Of a stretch of 64,000 bases of DNA, positions 12,902 to 28,293 are shown in pieces. A model generated the notes under the pieces. The model saw nothing but the letters and a program-made list of their open reading frames with translations, made no database searches and was not told where the DNA came from. A program made the position numbers and the translations under genes. The first letter of the stretch is position 1. Each line of letters begins with the position of its first letter. The stretch is from Glandiceps talaboti (taxonomy: Eukaryota; Hemichordata; Enteropneusta; Spengelidae), in the NCBI RefSeq assembly GCF_964340395.1, contig NC_135550.1, positions 20,731,676 to 20,795,675 on the forward strand. The letters are read 5' to 3'.

Positions 12902-15900
12902 CTGAAAGACAAAAAAGATTAAATTCGTAAATCAAAATTGTAGAAACCAAATTCCAATGGCGAATTATAGGATTGAAGACATGAAAGTGAAGAATATGAA
13001 GTACAGACGACGGTCATTCAGTCTTTGGCAAGCCTTCTTTAAAGACACAAATCCTTCCTTGTTATCTTCTTTAAGTATGGATGTAGGATTTCAAAAAAAA
13101 AACGTTGTATACGTATAGAAACGACGCACACAATTATCTACAGATTTGAATATGTCAAAATCAACATGGAATTTACAATGAACAGAGCGTGGGTATTGTC
13201 ATCTAATGAAGTGGGTTTTTGATTTTGGTTGTATGACGAAAGGAAAAATTGTGCATAACCACGTCGGTTTTTATATGGAAGATATTAGAAAAAAACTAAA
13301 CACTAATGTTTGTCTTTGGTTAGGGTCGTTTATTTACGAGCACTATAAACAAACTGGTATAAGGAGAATGTGGTAATATTGAACCAAATATATATTAATG
13401 AGCATTGACATTTGAACGTACGTCAAAGTCAATATCATTATTTCACCAGATTAAGTATTCTAATAATATAAATGCACATACAAAGACCTAATAAAACACT
13501 AAGCATGTGTCCATGCTCATATCAATATAAAATGAAAACTTGACGTTAAAATATATCTTTGATGGCAGAGGTCGAAACCGATAAGAATATTTCCCAGAAG
13601 TCCATTCAATGAGAATATTGGTAATCTCGAGGTATTTGTAGGAACTTTGATTGTTCTTTTATCAACATTGAAATGGTTACTTAGATGCAGGGAAGCCATA
13701 TTTTATTTATCTATTAAATTATTCATTTTCATCAGTTCTTGACAACGCCTTAAGTATGCCCATTCAAAGTGGCGACTAACGAATACTACAAGAAAGACAC
13801 CAAAAGCTCAAACCATCGTACAAAGGAGACCAAGAACCTTACGACATGGACACAATTGAAAACAGGCTAGTGATAAAAACAACGAATATATTACAAAATT
13901 TAAAAAATTAAATGATGAAAACATTTCGCACTCTGTAAAATTGATATTAAAATTAAACAGAATTCAGATAATTGCATTCCTTGAATTGAGTAGAATTGAA
14001 TGATAAAGCGTAGCTGCACTGTACTGGAAACGTTGAGTGACATGTAGTATTTTTATTTCGGGAATGAGTTTATCAAAACATCAGACGAAAAACTAGTAGT
14101 AGATTGTCTTCCTTGTAGTAAACCCCCTAATTACTTTAGATATTAACACTGCTTTATAAAGGCATAACAACGCTGTTCATAGTCATATCACATACAATCG
14201 GCACACAAAATAAAGTTCTCTTATATCTATGTCTCATCTTTCTGCAAGCTTCGAATTGTCAACATGTGAATTGTGAATTATGTGACTAACAGAACGAACT
14301 GATCAGACACCGGCTATTGGGCCTTATAAGGACCACTTGTTTCTTCCTTGCCATTGTAAACGAGAAACCATAAGACTATGTGTGTGTTCAACAGTTATTC
14401 CTGTGATACTTTCGGCATTTAAAAAAATCACAACATGTAAACTTACACGTATCATATAATTATGAGTACTTCGGAGATGTATTTCACCAGCTTAAAGGTT
14501 TTCAATGGTCAGAATATATCTGCATGTGCTTAAGGAGGTCCGCTACTTTCATTTAAACCATATATTTCAAACGAAATTGTTCCCTTGTATAGAATACATA
14601 GCAAAAAATTCGAATGAGAAAAGAAGAAAAAGGGTCACCATATTTCCTAAAAAGTTAGAAATCACTAAAAATTGGTTATAACCACCATAATCTAAATTTT
14701 CATAATGCATATTTTTTCAATATGTTACAGTCTATTCAATGTTTTCATTCCATTTTGTTACCTAACACTAATAAACTTAAATGGTATTCTCCAAAAATAA
14801 CAGCATCTGTTTCGTGTCATTTTGAGTCTATAAATACAATTTTTCGTTCAAAATTCTGCATCTATGGAGAATTGGACGAACTCTACTAGAAATAGCCATT
14901 AATTCTTATCTAAACTCTCTGTGAAGGGTAATTGACTGCTTTATGTATCCAGCAAATAGAAGAAGAAAAAAGCATCTGGTCACCATATTGTTTTTCATCC
15001 CACAAAGCGAAATCTCCTTATTACACCTGTAAAAGATGCGTGTGTCGTTATTGACCCCTGACCTTATTATGGAGTCATGGTATAGCTCGTCTTAATCTGT
15101 GCTACTGTGGCAAGTTTCATCTCAATCGTACAAAAAAATAATAGAATAACGAAAGCTTAACACGTCGCACTCTTTCACTGTGTAGAGTGAAAGCGTTCAA
15201 CTTTGATAAAATAATTGTTATTCGACCGTCGCTCACGTTTGCAAACAGCAGTGAACAGCTTCGATTCGCTCTGAATTAACTTTACGGTTTGGAGCAATGA
15301 TTAAGAAATGATTTTTTTTCATATCAGGAGAAAACAATTTTGGTATTTTCAATGAGAAGTGATGTTGGCATTTGATTTTTTGTCTATAAATCGTGACATG
15401 TATAATCGATTGCATGTTCATTTCTTTGTTGTGTACATGTAATCTGATTATTTTTTACCCAAAATATAGCACCTGGAAAGCAATAGACGTTGGGTTTCTT
15501 TGTTTTGACGTTATTGAATGACAAACATGCATTATAGCAGCAATAATTTTTGATGATCTTTGATTGAAAGTGTCTTAAGTGATAACATAGTGTAGGTGTG
15601 TGTGCACGGTACGGTGTTTTCGCAGCGTACGCACAGTGGGGTTTATGCGCATGTCATAGACGCTGGAAAACAAAACAAAACGCACATTATCTGGCAATAC
15701 ATGTACCTAACTAAATCTTATAAGCCACTGTTAAAAAATGCCTTTCTTTGAACCAAAAGAATTGACAGAACACTAGTTTAATTAATTCCTACAAAGTGCG
15801 TCGTGCGCAGAAGAATGCGCAATGCAGAACATGACGTGCTGACGTCATTAAGAGACATATATAAATACAGATATTACGTGTAGATAAAACTTTGAAAATA

Positions 15901-18230
15901 CTGTATTCTAAAGACTTAAAAGTCTGCGAGTAAACAAATTATATGATAGGCATTTTGTGATTGTGTGTATTAATACTTTGTTCATGGTCCACAATGATAC
16001 TATTTTGTACATGATTGACAATCAAATTGAGAACAATACCAGATTTTCATGTTACCAAGCCTGTAAATTTATCGACTGATATATTAAACCATGGCACACT
16101 TTGAATAATTCTATATTAATAGGTAAAAACTTCAGTAAACTATGGCAAGCGTTCACGACCGCCTGTAGGCAATCAATTGACCAGAATCTCAACAATTGAT
16201 AAACCAATCAAAGCTTTAAGAAAACAGAACGAAGAAAGTACGATGAATTACCCTTGCAGTCATTTCAAACATCGATATAAATGATAGACTTTGCATCACT
16301 GTAATCGATCTACACAGAATTACGTTACTCATGTTTAACGGTGTGGAAGTACGTATTAAAGAACCATGATTGACCTCAGAACACTGCCAAACTAGTCATC
16401 CCTTGTCACACTCTACAGCGATAAGTAATAAGTCACCCGTAATACATATAGTTCTGTACTTCGTTATCTATAGTGAATCAGAAAACGTCCCATATCAATA
16501 TGCAAGATACTTTATAATGATTCATTCTGACGAGAGATGGTTGATAAAGGTGTTTGGAAGATAAAGTATCCATGTCGTAAATTCCCTGAATTCGTCATGG
16601 ATCTTAAAGTGAAATGAGCCTGTCCACGAGGTGACTCGTGTTTAACCGTAAGAATGGCCGGGCGCGCTAGTCAAATCAACGGTTTCCGGTTTTAGTTTTA
16701 AAACACTGTTCAGTTGAAAAAAAACCCACCAGATTACTTTTTTCATGACTTTTTTAAAACTTTAAGCTATCGACTGTAGAATAACACGATGCACAAACTT
16801 CGGCAATTTAGTCTTGATCGCGTAAGGGCATAAACTAACTACACGTACATAATAATGTACCCTACAGAGACGAACAACTGCACAGTTAAAAACGAGCTTT
16901 TAATGGTTAATCAGGGGTTGATTGCCTAATTTCGACACGACCAGGATTTGAAGAATTTATTAGATCATGAAAGACTGGATTGATTCATGAATCTTTCAAC
17001 CGAAGAACGTCAGTGCAGCCAATTTGTCAGCGAGTAATTTGGTATACACAATGTAGTAATCACCGTGTGCCTGTTGGGCATAAGACATTCATTACAGTCT
17101 TCAAGAGAAACAGCAGAGATTAAAGACAAAGTTCAGTAGTTGGACAACTGGAAAGATAATCTCAAGCTTTTTTTCGCGTGCCGTTAAGCCAGAGTTCACT
17201 CAGTTCATTTAATTCTGGTAATCTTCATCAGCTCATTCCATCACTTCTGTGCATAATTCATTCTTCTGTATTAAAGGTTGTTAAGGGCTGATACACACTT
17301 ACGTTTCATCAAAAATACTGCCGGAAAAACTCATTTTGTCGATATGTTTCACTTGACAAATGGTGTGAGTATTCAAACCTTACAAGCTGTGAGCCTATGC
17401 GGTAACGTATTTAAAACTCCAATATTTTAATCAACTGGAACCATTTTTTCCCGTAATTTTGGTTCTCATTTTTAACTTCAGATTATTTCAATTCTGATTA
17501 TTTGTTGTACATGCTGAAGCGTATATGATCATCAAGTGATCAAACCCTATTAGTGTCCAGTAAATTTGTGATTTGTTGACAACCATGTAACCTATATAGT
17601 GAGTACGCCTTTCAGGACTATTTAAGCATAGAAATCAACGGCTAGTACAGAAGCAATGCAGAATAGTTGGACCGTTGCATGAAACGAATTGGCCTATTTT
17701 TCAATGGATAAAAATCAACGAAAAAAACCTCCAATAGTTACAGCTACTGATGTGAGACATTTATCGCAAAAATACTGTGGGCGAATGTGTTTCTTGATTG
17801 AGCAATTTAAGATAAATTTTTATGCGAGAATGTAATGGCCGATCGGTGGAATTTAGGAGAAGAGAAAATAACTACACAAGACGATGAAAAATCACACCGA
17901 TCGATATACTTTTATTACTAAATATTTATTCGATATTAACACTAAAACTTAGTACGTTAGTATTACATCTATGTTTACTGGAAGGCCTTAATCGTAATTA
18001 AGTTGTGGCACTTTTGGAAATTACGAATGCATTGTTGTCATCGAAAAAAATACTCTGATTGTTAATGAGGTCATCTTCTAGTAATTACTTTTACTATCAA
18101 TATGTTTAACGATCAAACATGAATTACTTTAGGAGAAAGAGTGGTAAAACACACATTTTATGATAGTAGGAGATTCTTGAACTACAAGCAACGGTATAAT
18201 TGGAGAAGACAGACATAACACATACCACAC
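12902..18230. other. No gene recognised; likely TMEM151 intron or upstream region
   Basis: The TMEM151 exon must be joined to a 5' exon at higher coordinates, so at least part of this stretch is probably intron. I could not find a convincing phase-0 first exon. Two loosely similar blocks (GAAGAAAAAG...GGTCACCATAT near 14620 and 14945-14990) may be copies of a dispersed repeat. Confidence 0.4.
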
Positions 18231-18329
<99 letters not shown>

Positions 18330-18330
18330 C
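18231..18330. repeat. (AT)n microsatellite
   Basis: About 45 uninterrupted AT units, then TTATATATA and further short AT palindromes to about 18393. Confidence 0.95.
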
Positions 18331-19754
18331 AGGTTTTGAAAATTTGAACCAAATTATATGCTATATCATATATATATATTATATCATATATATATGCAAG
18401 TGATCACAATTTCAGATTCTAAGATACTACATTGACAATATCTGATGATTCATTCAGAACCTCGGTCAAACAAACATTTTTGCCCGAGGCTAATATCTTC
18501 CTAGAAGATTTATTACAAAGTACGGTCACATTATGTGTCATTGACTAACATTGTTATATGCCATGGAAACGAAGGATATGCCACTAGCAATCTTGCTACC
18601 GTCGGCCATGTCACGTCTCGTACGCATGTATGTATGTTGTACTGTGACAGTTGTTGCAATGCTAAGGTTAGCCAATCCCTGACAAGGAAGGCAAAGGACA
18701 AAACACGACACTCGACAAGGGGATCAATATGATCAAGTGGTGAATAATGTTTAGTATTGGTTCGTTGTGGACGTAAAAGTCTATATCATATTCTATATAC
18801 ACAAATACTAAATATGAACAAGGTCAAACATCTAAGAGTTTCTAGGTAGCAATATTATAAAGTTCAATTTTTGGCGACATTTCTCACCAACATAATTCAA
18901 AATGTTCACTTTTCATACGCGGTTTAGTTGACGACGTGCGCAGATAAGGCAATCTGACGTAAGGGGTCAATTGAAGCTTTTCAATGTAGCAATCACAGAC
19001 TGCACCCTATGGCAGGTTTATCCGTGTTATCAAACTGCTGCAGATGAGGCTGCCTTTATTTCTGAATGATTATACTCTATTTCGCTCTCATTAAGATGTG
19101 ATTTAATACTGCATGTATAGGATGAATGATGTATACAAATATCCCAACCCACTGTGCCCAGTTCGACATTTTCACCGCTATGTATGCCCATCTTGTTCAA
19201 TTTGTACATGTTGAACCTAAACAAAGTATTGAAGACAGAATTTAATCATATTTCTACTTTACACAAGAAATAGTCATTCAACGAGTGCCTGAGGAATATA
19301 AAACTATATTGGATTTGCGATATGAGACTTCTGACAATAGTGACATTCATAGAATGTATAATATGATATTGGCATTCAACTTGAGTCCATGTACAGATAA
19401 TATAATCACTCTCATTAACTGTGTATGCACGTCACGTACGATCCGAGTTCTCCAGACTCATAAATAAAACCATTTTAAAGCGCTGTGCAGTAAAACCCTT
19501 TACGAGATGGACAGAGCCTCAATGTTTCGTGTTTGACCACTGACTATAACATAAAAAACTACCCTTACATTAATGACACAACTTAAATGCCCTGCTTAAA
19601 TGCCTCAAAGATGGTTGAAACTTCGGTATATAAATTGTACTTTGGCGATATAGGGAGATTTTATTCATTGTCGGAATAAAGACTTTAAGAGATGAACTTA
19701 TTCTTTACGTAGTTGTTTGACTCAGAACGAGCAGTTATTCCCTTTGACTTCCTG

Positions 19755-21585
<1,831 letters not shown>

Positions 21586-21676
21586 GTTGGTTGGTTGCTT
21601 GGTTGGTTGGTTGGTCGGTTGGTTGGTTGGTCGGTTGGTTGGTTGGTCGGTTGGTTGGTTGGTTGGTTGGTTGGTT
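21586..21676. repeat. (TTGG)n with 16-bp higher-order period
   Basis: TTGG tetranucleotides in which a TCGG variant recurs at 21615, 21631 and 21647, exactly 16 bp apart. The tract has therefore also expanded as a 16-mer made of three TTGG and one TCGG. Confidence 0.9.
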
Positions 21677-24600
21677 TTCTGAACACAATGCGTCACGTTT
21701 CAATCACCATGCAAGCTCTTAACACCCTAAGTTCTGATCACCATATTGAATGTGGTCTATCTGCATGATATCATAGTTCACTTTTGGCTTAACAGTCCTT
21801 CATAATTCATCACAAATCCTACTACCTGATATCAACAAAGGTGTAGTATGAACACCCCTGTCCCTTGTTACTGTCTATGATTTCATAGCATGAGACTCCA
21901 AAGGTGAAGGTGGGAGTGAATTGAATAGCTGCACTTTAAAAACAAAACAAAAACAAAGCAAAACTATATAGTTATAGTGATGGCTGGCCTCTTGTCAACA
22001 TATTATATACAGCAATAGCAAATATGAAACGTTTCGCCACATCATAATTATTAACATCCATCGTTTCATAGTGGGTATGACTGAACGTATGCATTATAGT
22101 TCAGAATTGGTTTTATTACATGATTTAAGCATCTTCCTATGGCATGATTTCGAACTGTGTAGTACCCGTGCAGTATAACAAGACCTCTACTACACAGAAG
22201 CTCATAAATAATATAGTTTCAAAAAATGTACGCTGTATTAAGGGAATAATCTGTGATTACACTATGAGTATATAATATTATAATCATAACTTCTAGCTTT
22301 GGATCGCTTAGAGCAATATTATCAACCATCATGTATCAGGCAGATGGCTTTCTTCCATGTGAATCTTAAAACTTATAATGATGAAGGTTCTTTTGAAGCT
22401 ACATTTAACATTTATATGTCTACAGTCAGTGTACTCCTTTAATACAAAATACGTTCCTGGTTTATGAAGATATCATTTAGTATAGTATAGAGTGTACTGA
22501 AAAATTATTGTCTTTAACCTATAAGAAATGAATAATACACACTTGGTCTTTCCGTCACATACGCTTTCTCACGTAAGGCCAAACCTAGCTTGTCAAATTT
22601 TATGACAGTATTTTCAGTAAAGCTGTATTATGAGCTTATTGCACTTATTTTATAGTCGTACAGTGTTTTCGATCATTATATGTTTTCCTTTCTGACATTA
22701 TCAACGTCGTTGACCTCAACCATACGCTACCGTCGCCACGTTTTAGTGCATACTTTATTTAAACCATTCTTTTAAAGGGTTACAAGCTGAGTTTATATGT
22801 TTTTGGGATGTACTTTGTTTTCTGCATATTAAAAGGTACTCATAGTATTCTACTTACTAAGGTATACTTAACTATCACTTGCAATGCACCAAGTTCAAAC
22901 CTCGTGTAAGGATATAACGCACAAACGATCCAATGACGTAATTTATTATACGTGTCAAAAATGCTCAAGGACTCTCTACAATACAGCCAACAGTTTTAAC
23001 AATGCCAGAACACAAATTGTAATATCATAGAAGGCATGCATCGACATTAACAGCTAGAACAGCTAGTTTTGTCGAGGTTTTATGAAAGTATTTTCAGTTA
23101 AAGTAGTGATAAGCTTATAAACTCAGCTTGTGCTATTTTAACTTTGTAACATATACTCTGCAGAATAAATGCTTTGGATTGGCGTGTAGTATTGAAATGA
23201 AACATCAATATTCGACCATTGTTATATATAGAATTTCCGAACAATAAAATATTGAAAGAATCGACGGTTAACGATATTTAGGTATGATTGACAACAAATC
23301 TAGACATTATAATTATATATCTAAAGTGTTTCTATAGATACGTCTTTGTTAAAATGTGGTAGAAACTGACGTACAATAACAACTTTAAAGAGTAATTTTC
23401 AGAGTAAAATCAATGCTATGGCAGCGTATAATGTAAAAGACGACGTGATGCTAATCTATTTTGGATGTCTATTTTCTTATCAATTATGATACATCTTACA
23501 TCATAATCTTCAAGGTTTGTTTATCTCTTTCAAAACTTACACTTTGCACGTGAAAATCCTGCAAGGTTTTTGGAATGTTGCATTATTATCAGCAAAAAAT
23601 ATCAAAAAAAAAGTGTAAGAAAATAAAATCCCAAAATAGATCAGGTATTACTCTAAATCAAAACATGATATGTTTGACATTTAGCGCCAATGCGAGGATG
23701 GAGATAAACATGAATCCGTACACTGGATATCTTAATGTGGCTTTAGATAATGTCAGCTATTACTATTAGCAATAGATCACAACGTTATTAGTGTATATCA
23801 TATTTTCACGCCTAGTTTTACCAAATATCGAATATAATATTTGTAAAGTATCTGAACATTTAGGGTGACTTGCTATTTCAATGGAATCTCAAACAAAATT
23901 GATAATCAAAAAAATATTATTAATACAGCCAAGATCCGGAGCTTCTCATCCTTTGGTATAATGCTTGTCATATAACGTTACTAGTACGAGTTAAACTTAT
24001 TCTTGTGGAATAACAACGAATCGCGAAACGCCTTTCTGGGAATTAGTTCAGGCATAGATAGGTGCCAATGGTTTAGTCAAATACCGGGATTTGCAGTGAA
24101 TATTAACCCATTTATGTTAATAACTATGATGTATCTAATACACAGGAAAGCGATTATCTTGAATTGATTATTCCAACTCAATCGACCTATCCAGGTTGAC
24201 AAAAAATTACCATGCAAGGCGTGCCACGATGAATACCCTGCAAATGAGAAGAACATTTCAATAACATACTTGTATGACGTATCATAGATGATATTGCTAA
24301 TAAATGCCGATGAACTTTTGTAAGTGGGAACAGCCAGCAGATGCGATGAAATTAACAGTATTGAAAGCTGTAATAGGAAATGGTATTACCAATCCTTCAA
24401 TTGCAAACTGAGATTTAATTAGAGAGTTGGCGACTTACACGTATGTATTCTCTACCGACAAGGGTGTTATACTAATCATAAGAAAGCAGTAGCTGATTGG
24501 CATTGCAGTTTAACCTTCAGTGCGGAGATGTCTACTGTGAAGGATATGTGTGGAATCTTACTGACGTTGTAAACGGAATTCGAGTGACAGGTGCTGCGAA

Positions 24601-27600
24601 AGAAACATCTCAGCTTGTAATAAACTGGGGAAATTGATACCCACAATGTAGCTTCTTCAGATACTATATAATCGATTTCTTTGATTGAAGTTTTATATCT
24701 TTAATCTCGCTGAAATCTCTGTGCATATACTGAATCAATTAATGAACAAATATTTTGTAACCCGAGTACAATTATATGTTTCTAGTCCACTGAGTAAATA
24801 TTGTGCAATAAAAACCTGACAAATTTGCAAGCCACAAAGCAATTTGTGGATCTTTTTTCTACAGTTTGATAGACAATCTTATGCCCGAGGTGATTTCGAC
24901 TAGCTATCCAATAGCAGTTGGCATTTGTTGGCGAAAATTGGCACAGCCTCGAGGGAACCATGAATGCAATCAGACTTACAGTCTAAAATTCCAACACAGA
25001 TAAAGTTCTTTATGCTAAATCCGAAATGCATGTAAGTATCCGGAGAGATGTTGATTGTAAGTATTGGCGAATGAAATGGCGAAGAAAGAAGCTGTAGTCA
25101 TATAATTTGTTTCTACATTAACGTTTACAAACAGTGTGAATACGTACACAAATTACTTTCTGATTCCTGACTGGGTTGATTACTGCAGGGATTAATGTAA
25201 TTTACTTCTTTACATTCTTCGAATTAAGCTTTGAAAAATAACGGGGTAAATTGTATGCACTAAGTACCGGTGACGATATGCTGTCTTCCGTCAGTTGGGA
25301 CAAGGAAAGCATTATTTTGCAGACACAGGTTTTGATTAACTTTGGACACCCTTCGCTTTATATGACGTATGGAATCTTTACCGTGTAATGGCTTCGTATG
25401 CCGCATGGTTAGGTTAAATGCGAAATGTAATCTCATCAAACCGTGTTGCAGTGAAACTCTGATTTTATGCCTTCTCATATGTTTCTTAAGACTATTTCCC
25501 ATGACACCATGCATTATGAAAAAGTTGTTCTACTCAATGTTTATCCACGAACTTCGCCCAAGTTCTCAAAGGGAAAAGGTCATGCAGCCACTTAATCTTC
25601 ATTTGGGAATATATAATCGTGTGGTGTTTTTATCCCTATCACATGAGAGATAGCGTAACTAATTGCACGTACGATATACATCCCTGTCGTGACACTATAG
25701 AAGATTAATAAGTAAAATGAACATCAGAATGGATTTGTTATTGTATTTGAGAAGAGTATCTGACCACATGGAATCTGATTAGCTGAACATTATAGCGTTG
25801 CTGTATGCAAAAGATCGCTCCTACTCATCCATGCCATCGACATAGAACTAACGCATTTCCTCGCTAGACACGCAGAGCATTGAATCTGATGCATGTCTTT
25901 ATCTATTTCTTGGTTCACCTGAAAGAGACAGTAATTCGATTGGAAAGTGAATGTAAGGAAGCACATTGAAGGCAGGAGATAAAACGGGAATAAATTAGAC
26001 TGTTGTATAGTCGTTATTACGCTATCGTTTTATCTATACCTCGACTAAGCAAACTAATACCAGGCCAAACAAACGGATTAGGTCGTCATTTTCTACAAAT
26101 CGTAGGCAGACGCTTCTATTTAGAACATCACTCTGCCAAATAAAATATTACAAGTGGATGAATATTTTCTATTTTCTTTTTTTTCTTTTTCTTTTTCTTT
26201 TCACTTGGCGTATACTCATCTAAGTCGTGAATTCATAGCTTTTGCCGATGATGTTATTTTTCAATATATATTCACTGATTATTTTCAAAACTTCCATTTA
26301 CCAAAATGATAATGGAACAAATTGAAATGTGGCATCTTAATGGGGATTGGTGATGTGGAAATCAAAATGATGGAAAACACGTTGATGAACTATCGCATTT
26401 AAGAGATAAGCATGCTTATGTTCATATGATTTACTAGCATGGTTGTATTGCAGTATGTTTCAGGACAGTGTCCCAAAATGGCGTTGTGGAAGGATCCCTA
26501 TTAACGATACAAGCAAGGATGTACATGTAATACACAACACCGAATGACTGATCACATAAATGCCACCAAACAACTGCAAATATCTTCTTATTTGTGAACC
26601 CCTTTTGTTTTGTTTTAGCAGGACAGCAGAACACGTCAGAATTGAATATCAACAAAAAATGCATTTCTGCATCTAAACTGAATGTAAGAATAGATAATGT
26701 GATGATCTTTGAATATGTAAATTGTATAGGCTTTACACTATGTTTGCACAGTTTATGTCTTCCGAAACGGATATCCAGACTCTACCTGTATTTGAGCTTT
26801 GACGCCGATATAACAATATTGCCTTTGCACTTATCAATACAGCTGTCTCTGTTATTTATAGTAGCACTACTACTGTTCGTTGAAGGAACAGATAGACATG
26901 TAAAGTAGCTAGCGAAAGATTCATATCCAAGCAATACATTGACAACACGATATGACAATGAACACACCATCTCTACAATAATCCATCATGCTAATGGAAA
27001 TAAAAGTTTCACTTTGAATGAATCGTCTTGTTTGTTTTCCCATTCAGTCATCGACCAACCGAATAAAATGAACTCATTAAGTAAACGAAAAGCTTTAGAT
27101 AATATTACACCTGGAAAAAAGGCGATGTATACGTTTCTTATGTCTACCGTCAAACGTGTGAACATAAGAGAAATCTCTCATTCGTGGTCACATTAGGTGT
27201 GTTAATGGGAAAAGTGTTTCTGGTTACATCTGGTTGGATGTACTATGGGATAAAGCTTACGGTTATATTTAGACAGATATTAGAGTTGCACCAATTCATA
27301 TTATTTGTCTTGGAGCTAAATAATTGGTTGTAGACTTTAATCATCATTCATAGCTTATTAAAGCATGTCTTTGTTTTTCCTTAATACCCAAACTGCACAT
27401 GTCAAGTAGGTGATATAAACATAATCTTCAGAAGAAAATTCTCATAAAGTTTAAGAGTGGATATTTTCTATTACGATAGTATCGTTGTAAACAGACTCTC
27501 TATCACAGAAATAATGCATAAGCTTTGTAAATGGGAGAAGATTTAATACTCCCTAGGTTTCCTTAGTTTTATTATAGAGTGGGACATATCTTGTATAGCA

Positions 27601-28114
27601 TATAAATACACTCCTTGCCAATTTTATTCAAAAGATCTAGAGCAGGCTTCACTCAAGACTGAGATCATTCACGACGCAAATATGTTGTGTTAAGATACTT
27701 GATATCATGAAGCAATAGTAAAACATGTGAACCCTTAAGGTGAGGCAGCATATATTCCACAGATTAAAGTTAACAAGAGATGCTCGTATGATGTATGTAG
27801 GGTATTAGTGACTGACAAAGTCAATTAGAGATGCTCTAAACGGAATATAAATGTTGTTATATTTTCTTGTTAAACTTTTCATGAAAGATTCACAAATATA
27901 TATTTCACAGTTATCTCCAGACATTTAATGGTTATACCTTGGAGATTGCTTGAGGAAAATCAATGTACCATAACATGTACATTTCAATCAAAATGAATAC
28001 AGATAGTGCCATTAAATGATTTGTGAAATGTTTATATATTTTTTGTACTGTAACTTTTGACATAATGTAAATAAAAGTTTTTGTTGAAAACTTTATCTAG
28101 TATGTTTTGCAGGA
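21677..28114. other. Gene-free AT-rich stretch
   Basis: No gene recognised. It includes a pair of diverged related blocks (about 22591-22645 and 23067-23122) and a polypyrimidine tract at about 26168-26201. Open frames up to about 104 codons show no recognisable domain. Confidence 0.5.
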
Positions 28115-28293
28115 CATTATTATACCAAATGGTGGTGAACACACCTTTTAAATTTACTCTGTTATGGTGTTGTAAAATCTGACGTTAACCATTTTTTTTC
28201 GTAAAATGCTTATTAGATATATTTTTGTACCATTATACCAAATGGAGGTGAATGAACCTTTTAATTTGCAATAAGTTATAGTGTTGTAAAATA
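28115..28293. repeat. Direct duplication, about 64-bp units 114 bp apart
   Basis: The block 28115-28178 (ATTATACCAAATGGTGGTGAA ... GGTGTTGTAAAAT) recurs at 28229-28293 (ATTATACCAAATGGAGGTGAA ... AGTGTTGTAAAAT) in the same direction with about 80 percent identity by eye. No function is evident. Confidence 0.75.
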
